A DNA stretch of 7,154 nucleotides from Pseudomonadota bacterium (GTDB taxonomy: Bacteria; Pseudomonadota; Gammaproteobacteria; Competibacterales; Competibacteraceae), in the NCBI GenBank assembly GCA_018262135.1, contig JAGTSD010000101.1, positions 1 to 7,154 on the forward strand. Direction: 5' to 3'. Position 1 is the stretch's first letter; each line of letters starts with the position of its first letter. Under the pieces are notes generated by a model. It had not been told where the DNA came from, ran no database searches, and saw only the letters and a list, made by a program, of their open reading frames with translations. Position numbers and translations under genes: made by a program. Shown in pieces: positions 1 through 7,154 of the stretch.

Positions 1-6
1 TACCCA

Positions 7-489
7 ATGTCCGAACCGCTGCCCAGCATCGCCGAGGCCGAAGCGATCACGATCGTCGACGACGGCGCCAAGGTCGAGAAGCTGATGCATCGCGGCATCA
101 TTGCCTGCGACCCGAACGACACAGTGGCTCAGGTGGCGAAGATCATGATCGACAAGGACATTCATGCTGTCGTGGTGATGGAAGGCGGCCAGGCGGTCGG
201 CGTGGTGTCGCAGACCGACATGGTGCTGGCGCGGCAGGGCCGGACCTCGGCGCAGGCGCGGGCCATGCTGGCCAGGGAGGTGATGACCCCCGGTTGTGCA
301 ACCTGCGACGCAGGCATTCTGTTGAGCGAGGCGGTCAGCCAGATGACCGGTCGGCGGATGCACCGGCTGGTGGTGACCGAAAACGGTCAGCCGGTCGGCC
401 GGATGCACCGGCTGGTGGTGACCGAAAACGGTCAGCCGGTCGGCGTGATCTCGATGACCGACGTGGTCCGCAAGATCATCGGCGAGTGA
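7..489 (+). CDS. Tandem CBS-domain protein with an internal duplication
   Basis: This is a 160-residue stand-alone CBS-pair protein, probably cytoplasmic because no signal peptide or membrane segment is visible. CBS pairs usually sense adenine nucleotides or related ligands, but the ligand and partner here cannot be told from sequence. CBS1 spans about residues 25-78 and ends in GVVSQTDMV. CBS2 spans about 90-158 and ends in GVISMTDVV. Both keep the S/T-x-x-D pattern that often contacts ligand ribose. Residues 117-131 (RMHRLVVTENGQPVG) are repeated exactly as 132-146, adding one extra beta hairpin to CBS2; without the copy the protein would be about 145 residues, a usual size for this family. 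Only six bases lie upstream of the ATG and they contain no in-frame stop, so the true start may lie outside the window. A strong terminator follows directly. The family is clear; the function is not known. Confidence 0.88.
   Translation: MSEPLPSIAEAEAITIVDDGAKVEKLMHRGIIACDPNDTVAQVAKIMIDKDIHAVVVMEGGQAVGVVSQTDMVLARQGRTSAQARAMLAREVMTPGCATCDAGILLSEAVSQMTGRRMHRLVVTENGQPVGRMHRLVVTENGQPVGVISMTDVVRKIIGE
355..444 (+). repeat. Perfect 45-bp tandem duplication inside the CBS gene
   Basis: Bases 355-399 and 400-444 are identical over all 45 positions. The unit is exactly 15 codons, so the frame is kept. The octamer CCGGTCGG occurs at 347-354, 391-398 and 436-443, so a short repeat brackets the unit and could have promoted slippage or misalignment. 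The absence of any silent difference suggests either a very recent event or a sequence error. Confidence 0.95.
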
Positions 490-500
490 TGCAGTGAAGC

Positions 501-534
501 AACGGGGGCGCGGCCGCCGCGCCCCCGTTTTTTT
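501..534 (+). terminator. Rho-independent terminator after the CBS gene
   Basis: A GC-rich stem pairs 502-513 with 517-528 (12 base pairs, no mismatch) around the three-base loop 514-516. Seven T residues follow at 528-534. It begins 12 bases after the CBS stop codon and should end the CBS transcript. The next start codon lies only 18 bases past the T tract, which matters for how the dehydrogenase gene is transcribed. Confidence 0.93.
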
Positions 535-552
535 GGAACGTGGGGTGTCGTC

Positions 553-1533
553 ATGAAAGCGATTGTTTGCCGCGAACTCACCGGGATTGATGGCTTAACC
601 CTTGAAGAGATTCCCGCGCTTGCGCTGGCCGCAGGCCAAGTCCGGGTGCGAGTACGGGCCTGCGGGGTCAATTTCGCCGACAGCCTCATCACCCGTGGCC
701 AGTACCAGGTTCAGCCGCAACCGCCGTTCAGTCCCGGCTTTGAGGTGGCCGGCGAGGTGCTGGAAACAGGGGAAGGTGTAACCAGTTTCAAGGTCGGTGA
801 TCGCGTCATCGCCATCACCCCGCACGGCGGCTATGCCGAGCAGGTGGTGGTCAATGTCAATCGCTGCGTGGCGATGCCGACGGCGATGCCTTGGGAGCAC
901 GGCGCGGCGTTTCCGGTGGTGTTCGGTACGTCGCATGTCGCCCTGTGGCATCGGGCGCGGCTGCGGGCCGGCGAGACGCTGGTGGTGCATGGCGCCTCCG
1001 GCGGGGTTGGATTGACGGCAGTCGCCATCGGCAGGCAACTCGGCGCAACGGTCATCGCCACCGCCAGCAGTCCCGACAAGCTGGAGGTCGCCCGGCAACA
1101 CGGCGCGGATCACCTGATCGATACCAGCCATGAGGACGTTCGCGAACGCATCAAGGAACTCACCGGCGGGCGTGGCGCGGATGTGGTCTACGATCCGGTC
1201 GGCGGCGATCTGTTCGCGGCTTCGCTGCGCAGTATCGCCTTCGAGGGACGGATTCTGGTGATCGGTTTCGCTGGGGGCACGGTGCCGCAAATCCCCGCTA
1301 ATCACCTGCTGGTCAAGAACGTGGACGTGATCGGCCTCAACTGGCCAGCCTACGCGGAATTGAATCCCCAGGCCATGACGGAGAGTTTTCGCATCCTGAT
1401 TGGCTGGTACCTGCAAGGCGCGGTGCAACCGCATATTTCGGCGACTTATCCACTGGAACAGGCAGTCGAGGCATTGCGATCCGTGGTCGCGCGCAAATCC
1501 ACGGGCAAGGTGGTCATCACGGTGGGCGAGTGA
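553..1533 (+). CDS. Zinc-free NADPH:quinone oxidoreductase-type dehydrogenase (MDR family)
   Basis: This 326-residue protein has the normal length of the quinone oxidoreductase branch of the medium-chain dehydrogenase/reductase superfamily. The N-terminal GroES-like domain covers about residues 1-125 and includes GVNFADSLITRGQY (38-51), GFEVAGEV (62-69) and VGDRV (81-85). The Rossmann domain carries the nucleotide-binding loop GASGGVG at 147-153, the glycine-rich form typical of NADPH-using zinc-free members, and GGRGADVVYDPVGG at 205-218. The cysteine cluster that binds structural zinc in alcohol dehydrogenases is absent. The expected reaction is NADPH-dependent reduction of a quinone or another activated double bond in the cytoplasm; the real substrate cannot be deduced. 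The Shine-Dalgarno match is weak (GGGG at 542-545). The stop is three bases before the next start, so the two genes are probably translationally coupled. Family assignment is firm; substrate is open. Confidence 0.92.
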   Translation: MKAIVCRELTGIDGLTLEEIPALALAAGQVRVRVRACGVNFADSLITRGQYQVQPQPPFSPGFEVAGEVLETGEGVTSFKVGDRVIAITPHGGYAEQVVVNVNRCVAMPTAMPWEHGAAFPVVFGTSHVALWHRARLRAGETLVVHGASGGVGLTAVAIGRQLGATVIATASSPDKLEVARQHGADHLIDTSHEDVRERIKELTGGRGADVVYDPVGGDLFAASLRSIAFEGRILVIGFAGGTVPQIPANHLLVKNVDVIGLNWPAYAELNPQAMTESFRILIGWYLQGAVQPHISATYPLEQAVEALRSVVARKSTGKVVITVGE

Positions 1534-1536
1534 GGC

Positions 1537-2010
1537 ATGGCGGACGAGTTGACGATCCACCATCTGGGACGGCTGACGCAGGCGACGGTGCGGGGCGGCG
1601 ACGCCCAGTTGAAAAAACTGCGCAATGCATTACTGCTCAAGGAATTCCGCATCACAGCCGAACGAGAGAACATCCTGGAACTGCGCCGGCGGGCATATTT
1701 GACGCAGGATGACTGGCCGATGCAGGTGATCGTCCGCCGCGACGGCACCCGGTTCGAGATTGATTACTACCTTTACATCCCCTGGGGCTGGATCGTTGCT
1801 TTCACGGTTTTGATGCTGCTGGTGCTGCCGTTCGCCGGCATCCCGAATGCGCCGCTGGCGTTCGGGCTGGCTGTGGTAGTAGCGGCGCTGGCGATCTACA
1901 AACAGAAATTCGATTGCCGGCCCAATGCACGATTCTGGCAGGAACGACCGCGGCGACGCTGGAACGAAATCATGGCACGGCTGCTGCGGGAAGCGTTCGC
2001 CCACCCGTAA
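1537..2010 (+). CDS. Two-helix membrane protein of unknown function
   Basis: I do not recognise this 157-residue protein. It starts with a hydrophilic segment of about 80 residues containing many charged residues (KKLRNALLLKEFRITAERE, 26-44). Two hydrophobic stretches follow, about 83-99 and 104-121, joined by a short turn with GIPNAP, which suggests a membrane hairpin. The C-terminal tail (122-157) is strongly basic (RPRRRW, 137-142). By the positive-inside rule both ends probably face the cytoplasm. There is no signal peptide, cysteine cluster or recognisable catalytic motif. The ATG lies three bases after the dehydrogenase stop, and GTGAGG at 1529-1534 overlaps that stop and could serve as a ribosome site, so the pair looks co-translated. 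A membrane anchor or accessory role is possible but speculative. Confidence 0.82.
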   Translation: MADELTIHHLGRLTQATVRGGDAQLKKLRNALLLKEFRITAERENILELRRRAYLTQDDWPMQVIVRRDGTRFEIDYYLYIPWGWIVAFTVLMLLVLPFAGIPNAPLAFGLAVVVAALAIYKQKFDCRPNARFWQERPRRRWNEIMARLLREAFAHP

Positions 2011-2025
2011 AGCCTGTCAAAATGA

Positions 2026-2709
<684 letters not shown>

Positions 2710-2753
2710 AGCAAATTCCAAATCGGCAATGCCACGGCTGGAGAAACCCCTGA

Positions 2754-3035
2754 ATGGCCCGAATTACCGTAGAAGACTGCCTCGCGCGGGTGGACAACCG
2801 TTTTGAACTGGTGCTGATCGCCGCGCGCCGCGCTCGCGATCTGGCGCTTGGCCATGAAGCGCTGGTGCCCTGGGAAAACGACAAACCTACCGTCGTCGCG
2901 CTGCGGGAACTGGCCGATGGCAAGCTCGATACCCTGATCAAGGAAAAATATGGCCGCTTCAGCTCGCCCGCGCCCATTTTGGTGCCCGAACCAACATTTG
3001 CCGCGCTCGACGAATCCCCGCCCGAATCGGATTGA
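2754..3035 (+). CDS. rpoZ: RNA polymerase omega subunit
   Basis: Omega is the small subunit that helps fold and hold the beta-prime subunit of RNA polymerase; in E. coli it contributes to one of the two ppGpp-binding sites. The product has 93 residues (E. coli 91). It begins with [10 protein letters not shown], close to the E. coli MARVTVQD start. It carries the conserved [14 protein letters not shown] (15-28) and [13 protein letters not shown] (41-53). The tail after about residue 66 is proline-rich, acidic and not conserved, as is normal for omega. A plausible ribosome site, TGGAGA (2739-2744), lies nine bases before the ATG. It is followed after 33 bases by spoT, the classical pairing of an alarmone enzyme with a subunit of its target. 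Confidence 0.97.
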   Translation: MARITVEDCLARVDNRFELVLIAARRARDLALGHEALVPWENDKPTVVALRELADGKLDTLIKEKYGRFSSPAPILVPEPTFAALDESPPESD

Positions 3036-3053
3036 CCGCGCCACCCCAGCAAT

Positions 3054-3059
3054 GGGAGG
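3054..3059 (+). promoter_or_regulatory. Ribosome binding site of spoT
   Basis: GGGAGG is a strong Shine-Dalgarno match. It lies 9 bases before GTG at 3069 and 12 bases before the next codon, ATG at 3072. Spacing favours the GTG, while codon preference favours the ATG. The choice changes the protein by one residue only. Confidence 0.7.
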
Positions 3060-3068
3060 CCCGCCATC

Positions 3069-5267
3069 GTGATGGGCGTGCCGTTGCGGGATATCCGCGC
3101 CGAGGTCGAACCCAGCCGCCCTCTAACCGTGGATGACGAGTGGCTCGACGACCTGCGCCTGCGCATTGACGACCTGTGCGCCATCGCCGCCGACTATCTC
3201 GAACCGCCCCAGGTCGAGCGCCTGCGCGAGGCCTGCTATTTCGCCACCGGGGCTCACGCCGGCATCTACCGCAAAAGTGGGGAGCCGTACATCTTTCACC
3301 CGCTGGCGGTAGCCCGCATTCTCGCCAGCGTCCGCTTCGACCATGAAACGCTGATCGCCGCCCTGCTGCACGACGTCATCGAGGACACCCATTACAACAA
3401 GGATCAGATCAGCGCCCAATTCGGGCCGGAAGTTGCCGACCTGGTGGATGGCGTCAGCAAGCTGACTCAAATCCAGTTCAACTCCAAGCTGGAGGCGCAG
3501 GCCGAAAACTTCCGCAAGATGTTCCTGGCCATGGCCAAGGACCTGCGGGTGATCATGATCAAGCTGGCCGACCGCCTGCACAACATGCGCACCCTCGGCG
3601 CCATGCGCCCGGAATCACGCCGTCGCATCGCCCGCGAAACCCTCGAAATCTACGCCCCCATCGCCGGCCGGCTGGGTATGAACCACCTGCGCCAGGAACT
3701 GGAGAATCTCGGCTTCAGCCATCTCTACCCGCTGCGCTATCGGGTATTGCAGGACGCGGTGCGCAAACTGAGCGGTAATCGCCGCGAAATCATCGGCCAG
3801 TTGGAAGCCCGCATTCAGGATCGGTTGCGGGACGAGGGCATCAACGGCCGGGTCGTGGGTCGCGGCAAGCATCTGTGGGGCATTTACCAGAAAATGCGTC
3901 TCAAGCATCTGCCGTTCCGGGAGGTCCACGACGTCTACGCGGTGCGGATCATCGTGGATGTGGTGGATACCTGCTACCGGACGCTGGGCGTGATACACGG
4001 CCTGTACAAGCCGATCATGGGCCGGTTCAAGGACTACATCGCCATTCCCAAGACCAATGGCTACCAGTCGCTGCATACCGTGCTGTTCGGCCCTAACGGC
4101 GTGCCCATCGAAGCGCAGATCCGCACCGAGGAAATGCACGTCATGGCCGAGGTCGGCGTCGCCGCCCACTGGCGCTACAAGTCCGACGGCGACAGCCAGG
4201 GCAATCACGCCCAGCAACGGGCGCGCGAATGGCTGCGCAAACTGCTGGACATGCAGCGCCGGGCCGGCAACCCGGTGGAATTTCTGGAAAGCGTCAAGGT
4301 GGACCTGTTTCCCGACGAGGTCTACGTGTTCACTCCACGCGGCGAGATCATCCAACTGCCGCGCGGCGCCACCGCCGTGGATTTCGCCTACGCCATCCAT
4401 TCCGATGTCGGCAACACCTGCGTGGGCGCCAGGATCGACCGACGGCTGGCACCGCTGCGCACCCCGCTGGTCACCGGCCAGACCGTCGAGGTCATCATCA
4501 CCCCCACCGCCCGGCCCAACCCCGCCTGGCTCAATTTCGTGGTCACTGCCAAGGCCCGCGCCAGCATCCGTCATTATCTCAAGCACTTGCAGCGCGAGGA
4601 AGCGGTTTTGCTCGGCAAGCGGATGCTGGAGAAGGCGCTGGCGGGGCGCATTGGCGGTCTGGGCGAACTGCCGGCGGTGCGAATCAAGGCCCTGGTCCGG
4701 GAATTCGGTCTGGCCGGTTTCGACGATCTGCTGGCTGATATCGGGTTGGGCAACCGGGTCCCGGCGCTGATCGCCAAACGGCTGTTGCCAGAAGAGGACG
4801 AGATCGGCGCACCGGATGCCAGCGGCCAGCCCCTGCTGATCAAGGGAGCGGAGGGCACGGTGGTCAGCTTTGGCAAGTGTTGTCGGCCGCTGCCGGGCGA
4901 CGCTATCGTCGGCTACCTCAATGCGGGGCGCGGCATCGTCATCCATCGCGACAGTTGCAAGAACGTCGCCAGCTACAAGAAGAATCCCGAGAAGTGGATC
5001 GAGGTGGAGTGGGAACCCCAGATCAGCGCCGACTTCAGCGCCGAACTGCGCCTCGACGTGATCAACCGGCGCGGGGTGCTGGCCACCATTGCCGCCGCCA
5101 TCGCCGCCACCGACTCCAACATCGAAACCATCAATACTTCGGAACGGGACGGCAACACCACCACCGTGCATCTGTTGCTCAACGTCCGTGACCGCGCCCA
5201 ACTGGCCCGGGTGATGCGCCAGTTGCGTACTCTGCCCGAAGCGGTGAAGCTGGCCCGGCGCGGCTAG
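3069..5267 (+). CDS. spoT: Bifunctional (p)ppGpp synthetase/hydrolase SpoT
   Basis: SpoT hydrolyses (p)ppGpp to GDP/GTP and can also make it from GDP/GTP and ATP, setting the alarmone level in starvation. The HD hydrolase domain (about 50-200) is intact: H77 in HPLAVA, H101-D102 and E105-D106 in LLHDVIEDT, and later KLADRLHNMRTL. The synthetase domain (about 245-370) has RFKD at 319-322, the RXKD form of bifunctional Rel/SpoT rather than the EXDD form of RelA, plus NGYQSLHT (330-337) and EAQIRTEEMH. TGS covers about 412-475 (DLFPDEVYVFTPRG). The conserved Cys/His motif is C604, C605, H626 and C630. A C-terminal ACT domain spans about 655-730. At 732 residues it is about 30 longer than E. coli SpoT (702), mostly as an N-terminal extension of about 25 residues. 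The intact HD and order after rpoZ favour SpoT over RelA. Confidence 0.97.
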   Translation: MMGVPLRDIRAEVEPSRPLTVDDEWLDDLRLRIDDLCAIAADYLEPPQVERLREACYFATGAHAGIYRKSGEPYIFHPLAVARILASVRFDHETLIAALLHDVIEDTHYNKDQISAQFGPEVADLVDGVSKLTQIQFNSKLEAQAENFRKMFLAMAKDLRVIMIKLADRLHNMRTLGAMRPESRRRIARETLEIYAPIAGRLGMNHLRQELENLGFSHLYPLRYRVLQDAVRKLSGNRREIIGQLEARIQDRLRDEGINGRVVGRGKHLWGIYQKMRLKHLPFREVHDVYAVRIIVDVVDTCYRTLGVIHGLYKPIMGRFKDYIAIPKTNGYQSLHTVLFGPNGVPIEAQIRTEEMHVMAEVGVAAHWRYKSDGDSQGNHAQQRAREWLRKLLDMQRRAGNPVEFLESVKVDLFPDEVYVFTPRGEIIQLPRGATAVDFAYAIHSDVGNTCVGARIDRRLAPLRTPLVTGQTVEVIITPTARPNPAWLNFVVTAKARASIRHYLKHLQREEAVLLGKRMLEKALAGRIGGLGELPAVRIKALVREFGLAGFDDLLADIGLGNRVPALIAKRLLPEEDEIGAPDASGQPLLIKGAEGTVVSFGKCCRPLPGDAIVGYLNAGRGIVIHRDSCKNVASYKKNPEKWIEVEWEPQISADFSAELRLDVINRRGVLATIAAAIAATDSNIETINTSERDGNTTTVHLLLNVRDRAQLARVMRQLRTLPEAVKLARRG

Positions 5268-5320
5268 CCTTTCCACCGACCCTGCCCCGACCGGGATAGG
5301 ACATTGACCTGGAGCGTTCC

Positions 5321-5707
5321 ATGCCACGTGAAATCATCCATACCGATCAGTCCCCTGCTGCCATCGGCGCCTATTCCCAAGCGGTCAAAGTCGGCGATAC
5401 CGTCTACCTGTCCGGCCAGATTCCGCTCGATCCCGCGACCATGCAACTGGTCGAGGGGGGGATGGAAGCGCAGATCCGCCGCGTGTTCGACAACCTGGCC
5501 GCGGTGGCCCGCGCCGCCGGTGGCCATCTCGCTGACACGGTCAAACTCAACGTATTCCTGACCGATCTGAGTCACTTTGCTCTGGTCAATCAGGTCATGG
5601 CCGAATATTTCCAGGAACCTTATCCGGCGCGGGTGGCGATTGGCGTCGCGGCACTGCCACGGGGCGCGCAAGTGGAAATAGACGCGGTGCTGGTGCTGGA
5701 AGAATAG
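5321..5707 (+). CDS. ridA: Reactive intermediate (enamine/imine) deaminase RidA
   Basis: RidA (YjgF/YER057c/UK114 family) hydrolyses reactive 2-aminoacrylate and related enamine/imine intermediates released by PLP enzymes, giving ketoacids and ammonia. It protects PLP enzymes, normally as a cytoplasmic trimer with active sites between subunits. The product has 128 residues, the family length. Visible landmarks are IGAYSQAV (15-22, Y18), [11 protein letters not shown] (28-38), [11 protein letters not shown] (73-83) and [22 protein letters not shown] (102-123, shown as family signature). The active-site arginine is R104 and the matching glutamate is E119. The cysteine two residues after the arginine in E. 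coli RidA is alanine here (A106); many family members lack it, so deaminase activity is still expected. GGAG at 5311-5314 lies six bases before the ATG. It sits between spoT and recG, the place of trmH in E. coli. Confidence 0.95.
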   Translation: MPREIIHTDQSPAAIGAYSQAVKVGDTVYLSGQIPLDPATMQLVEGGMEAQIRRVFDNLAAVARAAGGHLADTVKLNVFLTDLSHFALVNQVMAEYFQEPYPARVAIGVAALPRGAQVEIDAVLVLEE

Positions 5708-5750
5708 ACGTCCGACGGCCGGTGTCCGGCATCGGGTATCAGGAACCCTC

Positions 5751-7154
5751 ATGTCCCCCGCTTCCTGCCCCCTGCCCTCGCCGCCGGTCCTCGAACTGCT
5801 CCCGGTCACCGCTCTGAAAGGCGTGGGACCGAAGCTGGCGGACCGGTTGCGGCGGCTGGGCATCGCCACCGTCGAAGACGTGCTGCTGCACCTGCCGCTG
5901 CGCTATCAGGATCGCACCCGCCTCACGCCGATCAACCAGTTGCAGGCCGGCGATGAGGCGCAGATCGAGGCCGAGGTGGTCGGCAGCGAGGTGACGGCAC
6001 GCGGCCGGCGGTTCCTGCTCTGCCACCTGGCCGATGGCGCCGGAGTGCTGACCCTGCGCTTCTTCCATTTCAGCCCCGCCCAGGAACAACTGCTCAGCCG
6101 GCCCGGCACGTGGCTGCGCTGTTTTGGCGAGGTGCGCCAGGGCTACGCCGGCCTGGAAATGATTCACCCCGAATGCCGGCGGGTTGGGCCGGACGCGCCG
6201 CCGGTGGACGACCGGCTGACGCCGGTCTATCCCGCTACCGCCGGCCTGCAACAATTCACCCTGCGCGGCCTGGCGAAACAGGCGCTGGCCCAGTCGGCGG
6301 CGCTATTGCCGGAACTGCTGCCGGCGGAATGGCGGGCTCGACTCCAACTCCCGCCCATCGCCGAGGCGGTGGAACTGCTGCACCGTCCGCCAGCGGAGGT
6401 ATCGCTGACTGCATTGGAGAGCGGCCGCCATCCGGCCCGGCGGCGGCTGGCGTTCGAGGAACTGCTGGCGCATCAGCTCAGCCTGCGGCGGCTGCGGGCG
6501 CGGATGCAACGCCAGGCCGCGCCGCCGCTGGCCGGCCACGGCGGCCTGAGTCAGCGGTTTCTGGACCGGTTGCCGTTCGCGCTTACCCCGGCCCAGCGGC
6601 GGGTCCTGGAAGAAATCGGTGCCGACCTGGCCCAGCCCCGACCGATGTTGCGGCTATTGCAGGGCGATGTCGGCTCCGGTAAGACCGTGGTAGCCGCCAT
6701 CGCCGCGCTGCGGGCGGTTGAAACCGGCGCGCAGGCAGCGTTGATGGCCCCCACCGAACTGCTGGCCGAGCAGCATTACCGTAATTTCCGGGCGTGGCTG
6801 GAACCGCTGGGTATCGAAGTCGCCTGGCTGACCGGGCGGCTGACCGGGCGGGCGCGACAAACCCTGCTGGAGCGGCTGGCCGCCGGTGAAATCCAGGTCG
6901 CGGTCGGCACTCACGCCCTGGCGCTGTCCGCACCAGTTGATCATGACCGCCACCCCGATTCCGCGCACCCTGGCGATGAGCGCCTACGCCGATCTCGACA
7001 CCTCGATCATTGATGAACTGCCGCCGGGCCGCCAACCCGTGAAAACTGTGGTCGTACCCGACAGTCGCCGCGACGAAGTGATCGAACGTATCCGCCGGGC
7101 CTGTCGCGCCGGCCGGCAGGCGTACTGGGTCTGTCCGCTGATCGAGGAGTCCGA
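5751..7154 (+). pseudogene. recG: recG, ATP-dependent DNA helicase, internally deleted and frameshifted, 3' end outside window
   Basis: RecG is a monomeric superfamily 2 helicase that reverses stalled forks and moves branched DNA such as Holliday junctions. The open frame from ATG 5751 (AGGA at 5741-5744) encodes a normal N-terminus: LKGVGPKLADRL (22-33), LHLPLRYQDRT (46-56), an OB-fold wedge, LTPVYPAT (156-163), the Walker A box GDVGSGKT (305-312), and APTELLAEQHY (333-343). It is RecG-like up to VGTHAL (385-390, ending at 6920), then reads nonsense and stops at 7011-7013. RecG coding resumes one frame over at about 6928: PHQLIMTATPIPRTLAMS (motif III, TAT), then YADLDTSIIDELPPGR and AYWVCPLIEES to the window end. 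Between the two halves E. coli has about 36-39 residues holding motif II (DEQH); none of it is present. The loss is about 110-117 bp, not a multiple of three. It may be a true null allele or an assembly error. Confidence 0.9.

Noticed and set aside
595..1563. 322-codon open frame on the minus strand across the dehydrogenase gene
   Set aside because: Same situation: a compositional shadow of a clear coding gene, with no family motifs.
4057..4770. 237-codon + strand frame inside spoT, and a similar 190-codon frame at 6110-6682 inside recG
   Set aside because: Both are out-of-frame readings of conserved protein-coding DNA, rich in Ala, Pro, Arg, Ser or Gly, with no domain.
3615..5327. 570-codon open frame on the minus strand across spoT
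   Set aside because: It lies opposite the fully conserved spoT, and its translation shows only low-complexity His/Gln/Gly/Asp-rich sequence with no recognisable domain. Long antisense frames are common in GC-rich genes.
5321..5707. Loss of the RidA cysteine as a sign of lost activity
   Set aside because: The arginine (R104) and glutamate (E119) of the active site are present, and many RidA proteins lack the cysteine.
5718..5730. Hairpin GCCGG-TGT-CCGGC between ridA and recG as a terminator
   Set aside because: The stem has only five pairs and no T tract follows. Such short palindromes are expected in GC-rich DNA.
6828..6851. 12-bp tandem repeat CTGACCGGGCGG x2 in recG
   Set aside because: It encodes LTGRLTGR, and the segment has the same length as the matching part of E. 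coli RecG (WLAGKQKGKAR against WLTGRLTGRAR). It is a coding coincidence, not an insertion.
6921..7013. Programmed frameshift in recG
   Set aside because: Recoding could join the two frames but could not supply the missing motif II region. The bases are absent, so a deletion or assembly gap is required.

Overview
This GC-rich window reads entirely on the + strand and carries seven complete genes plus one interrupted gene that runs off the right edge. The order gmk - rpoZ - spoT - ridA - recG is a conserved chromosomal cluster of Gammaproteobacteria; E. coli has the same core with trmH where ridA lies here. Gmk, RpoZ, SpoT and RecG all look gammaproteobacterial. I infer a high-GC, non-enteric gammaproteobacterium and cannot name the genus. 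I see no phage, transposon, CRISPR, tRNA or rRNA sequence. This is housekeeping DNA, and no intergenic gap exceeds 65 bases.

Layout. Positions 7-489 encode a small protein with a pair of CBS domains, closed by a strong intrinsic terminator (501-534). Next come a zinc-free quinone oxidoreductase-type dehydrogenase (553-1533) and, 3 bases later, a two-helix membrane protein of unknown function (1537-2010). A 63-base gap with a small dyad leads to gmk (2074-2688). A 65-base gap with a possible promoter leads to rpoZ (2754-3035), then spoT (3069-5267), ridA (5321-5707) and recG (5751 onward).

How the genes fit together. Gmk makes GDP from GMP, which feeds the guanine nucleotide pool. SpoT degrades and can make (p)ppGpp from GDP/GTP. 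The omega subunit encoded by rpoZ forms part of a ppGpp-binding site on RNA polymerase. So three adjacent genes concern the substrate, turnover and target of the stringent-response alarmone. RidA detoxifies reactive enamine/imine intermediates, and RecG remodels stalled forks and recombination intermediates.

Two local rearrangements stand out. The CBS gene holds a perfect in-frame 45-bp tandem duplication (355-399 and 400-444) that repeats a whole beta hairpin of the second CBS domain. The recG gene appears to have lost roughly 110-117 bp near 6920, including the DEQH (Walker B, motif II) segment; the reading frame then shifts and stops at 7011-7013, although RecG-like coding resumes in another frame to the window end. 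Each could be a real recent mutation or an assembly error, and raw reads would decide. I found no convincing new multi-gene system.
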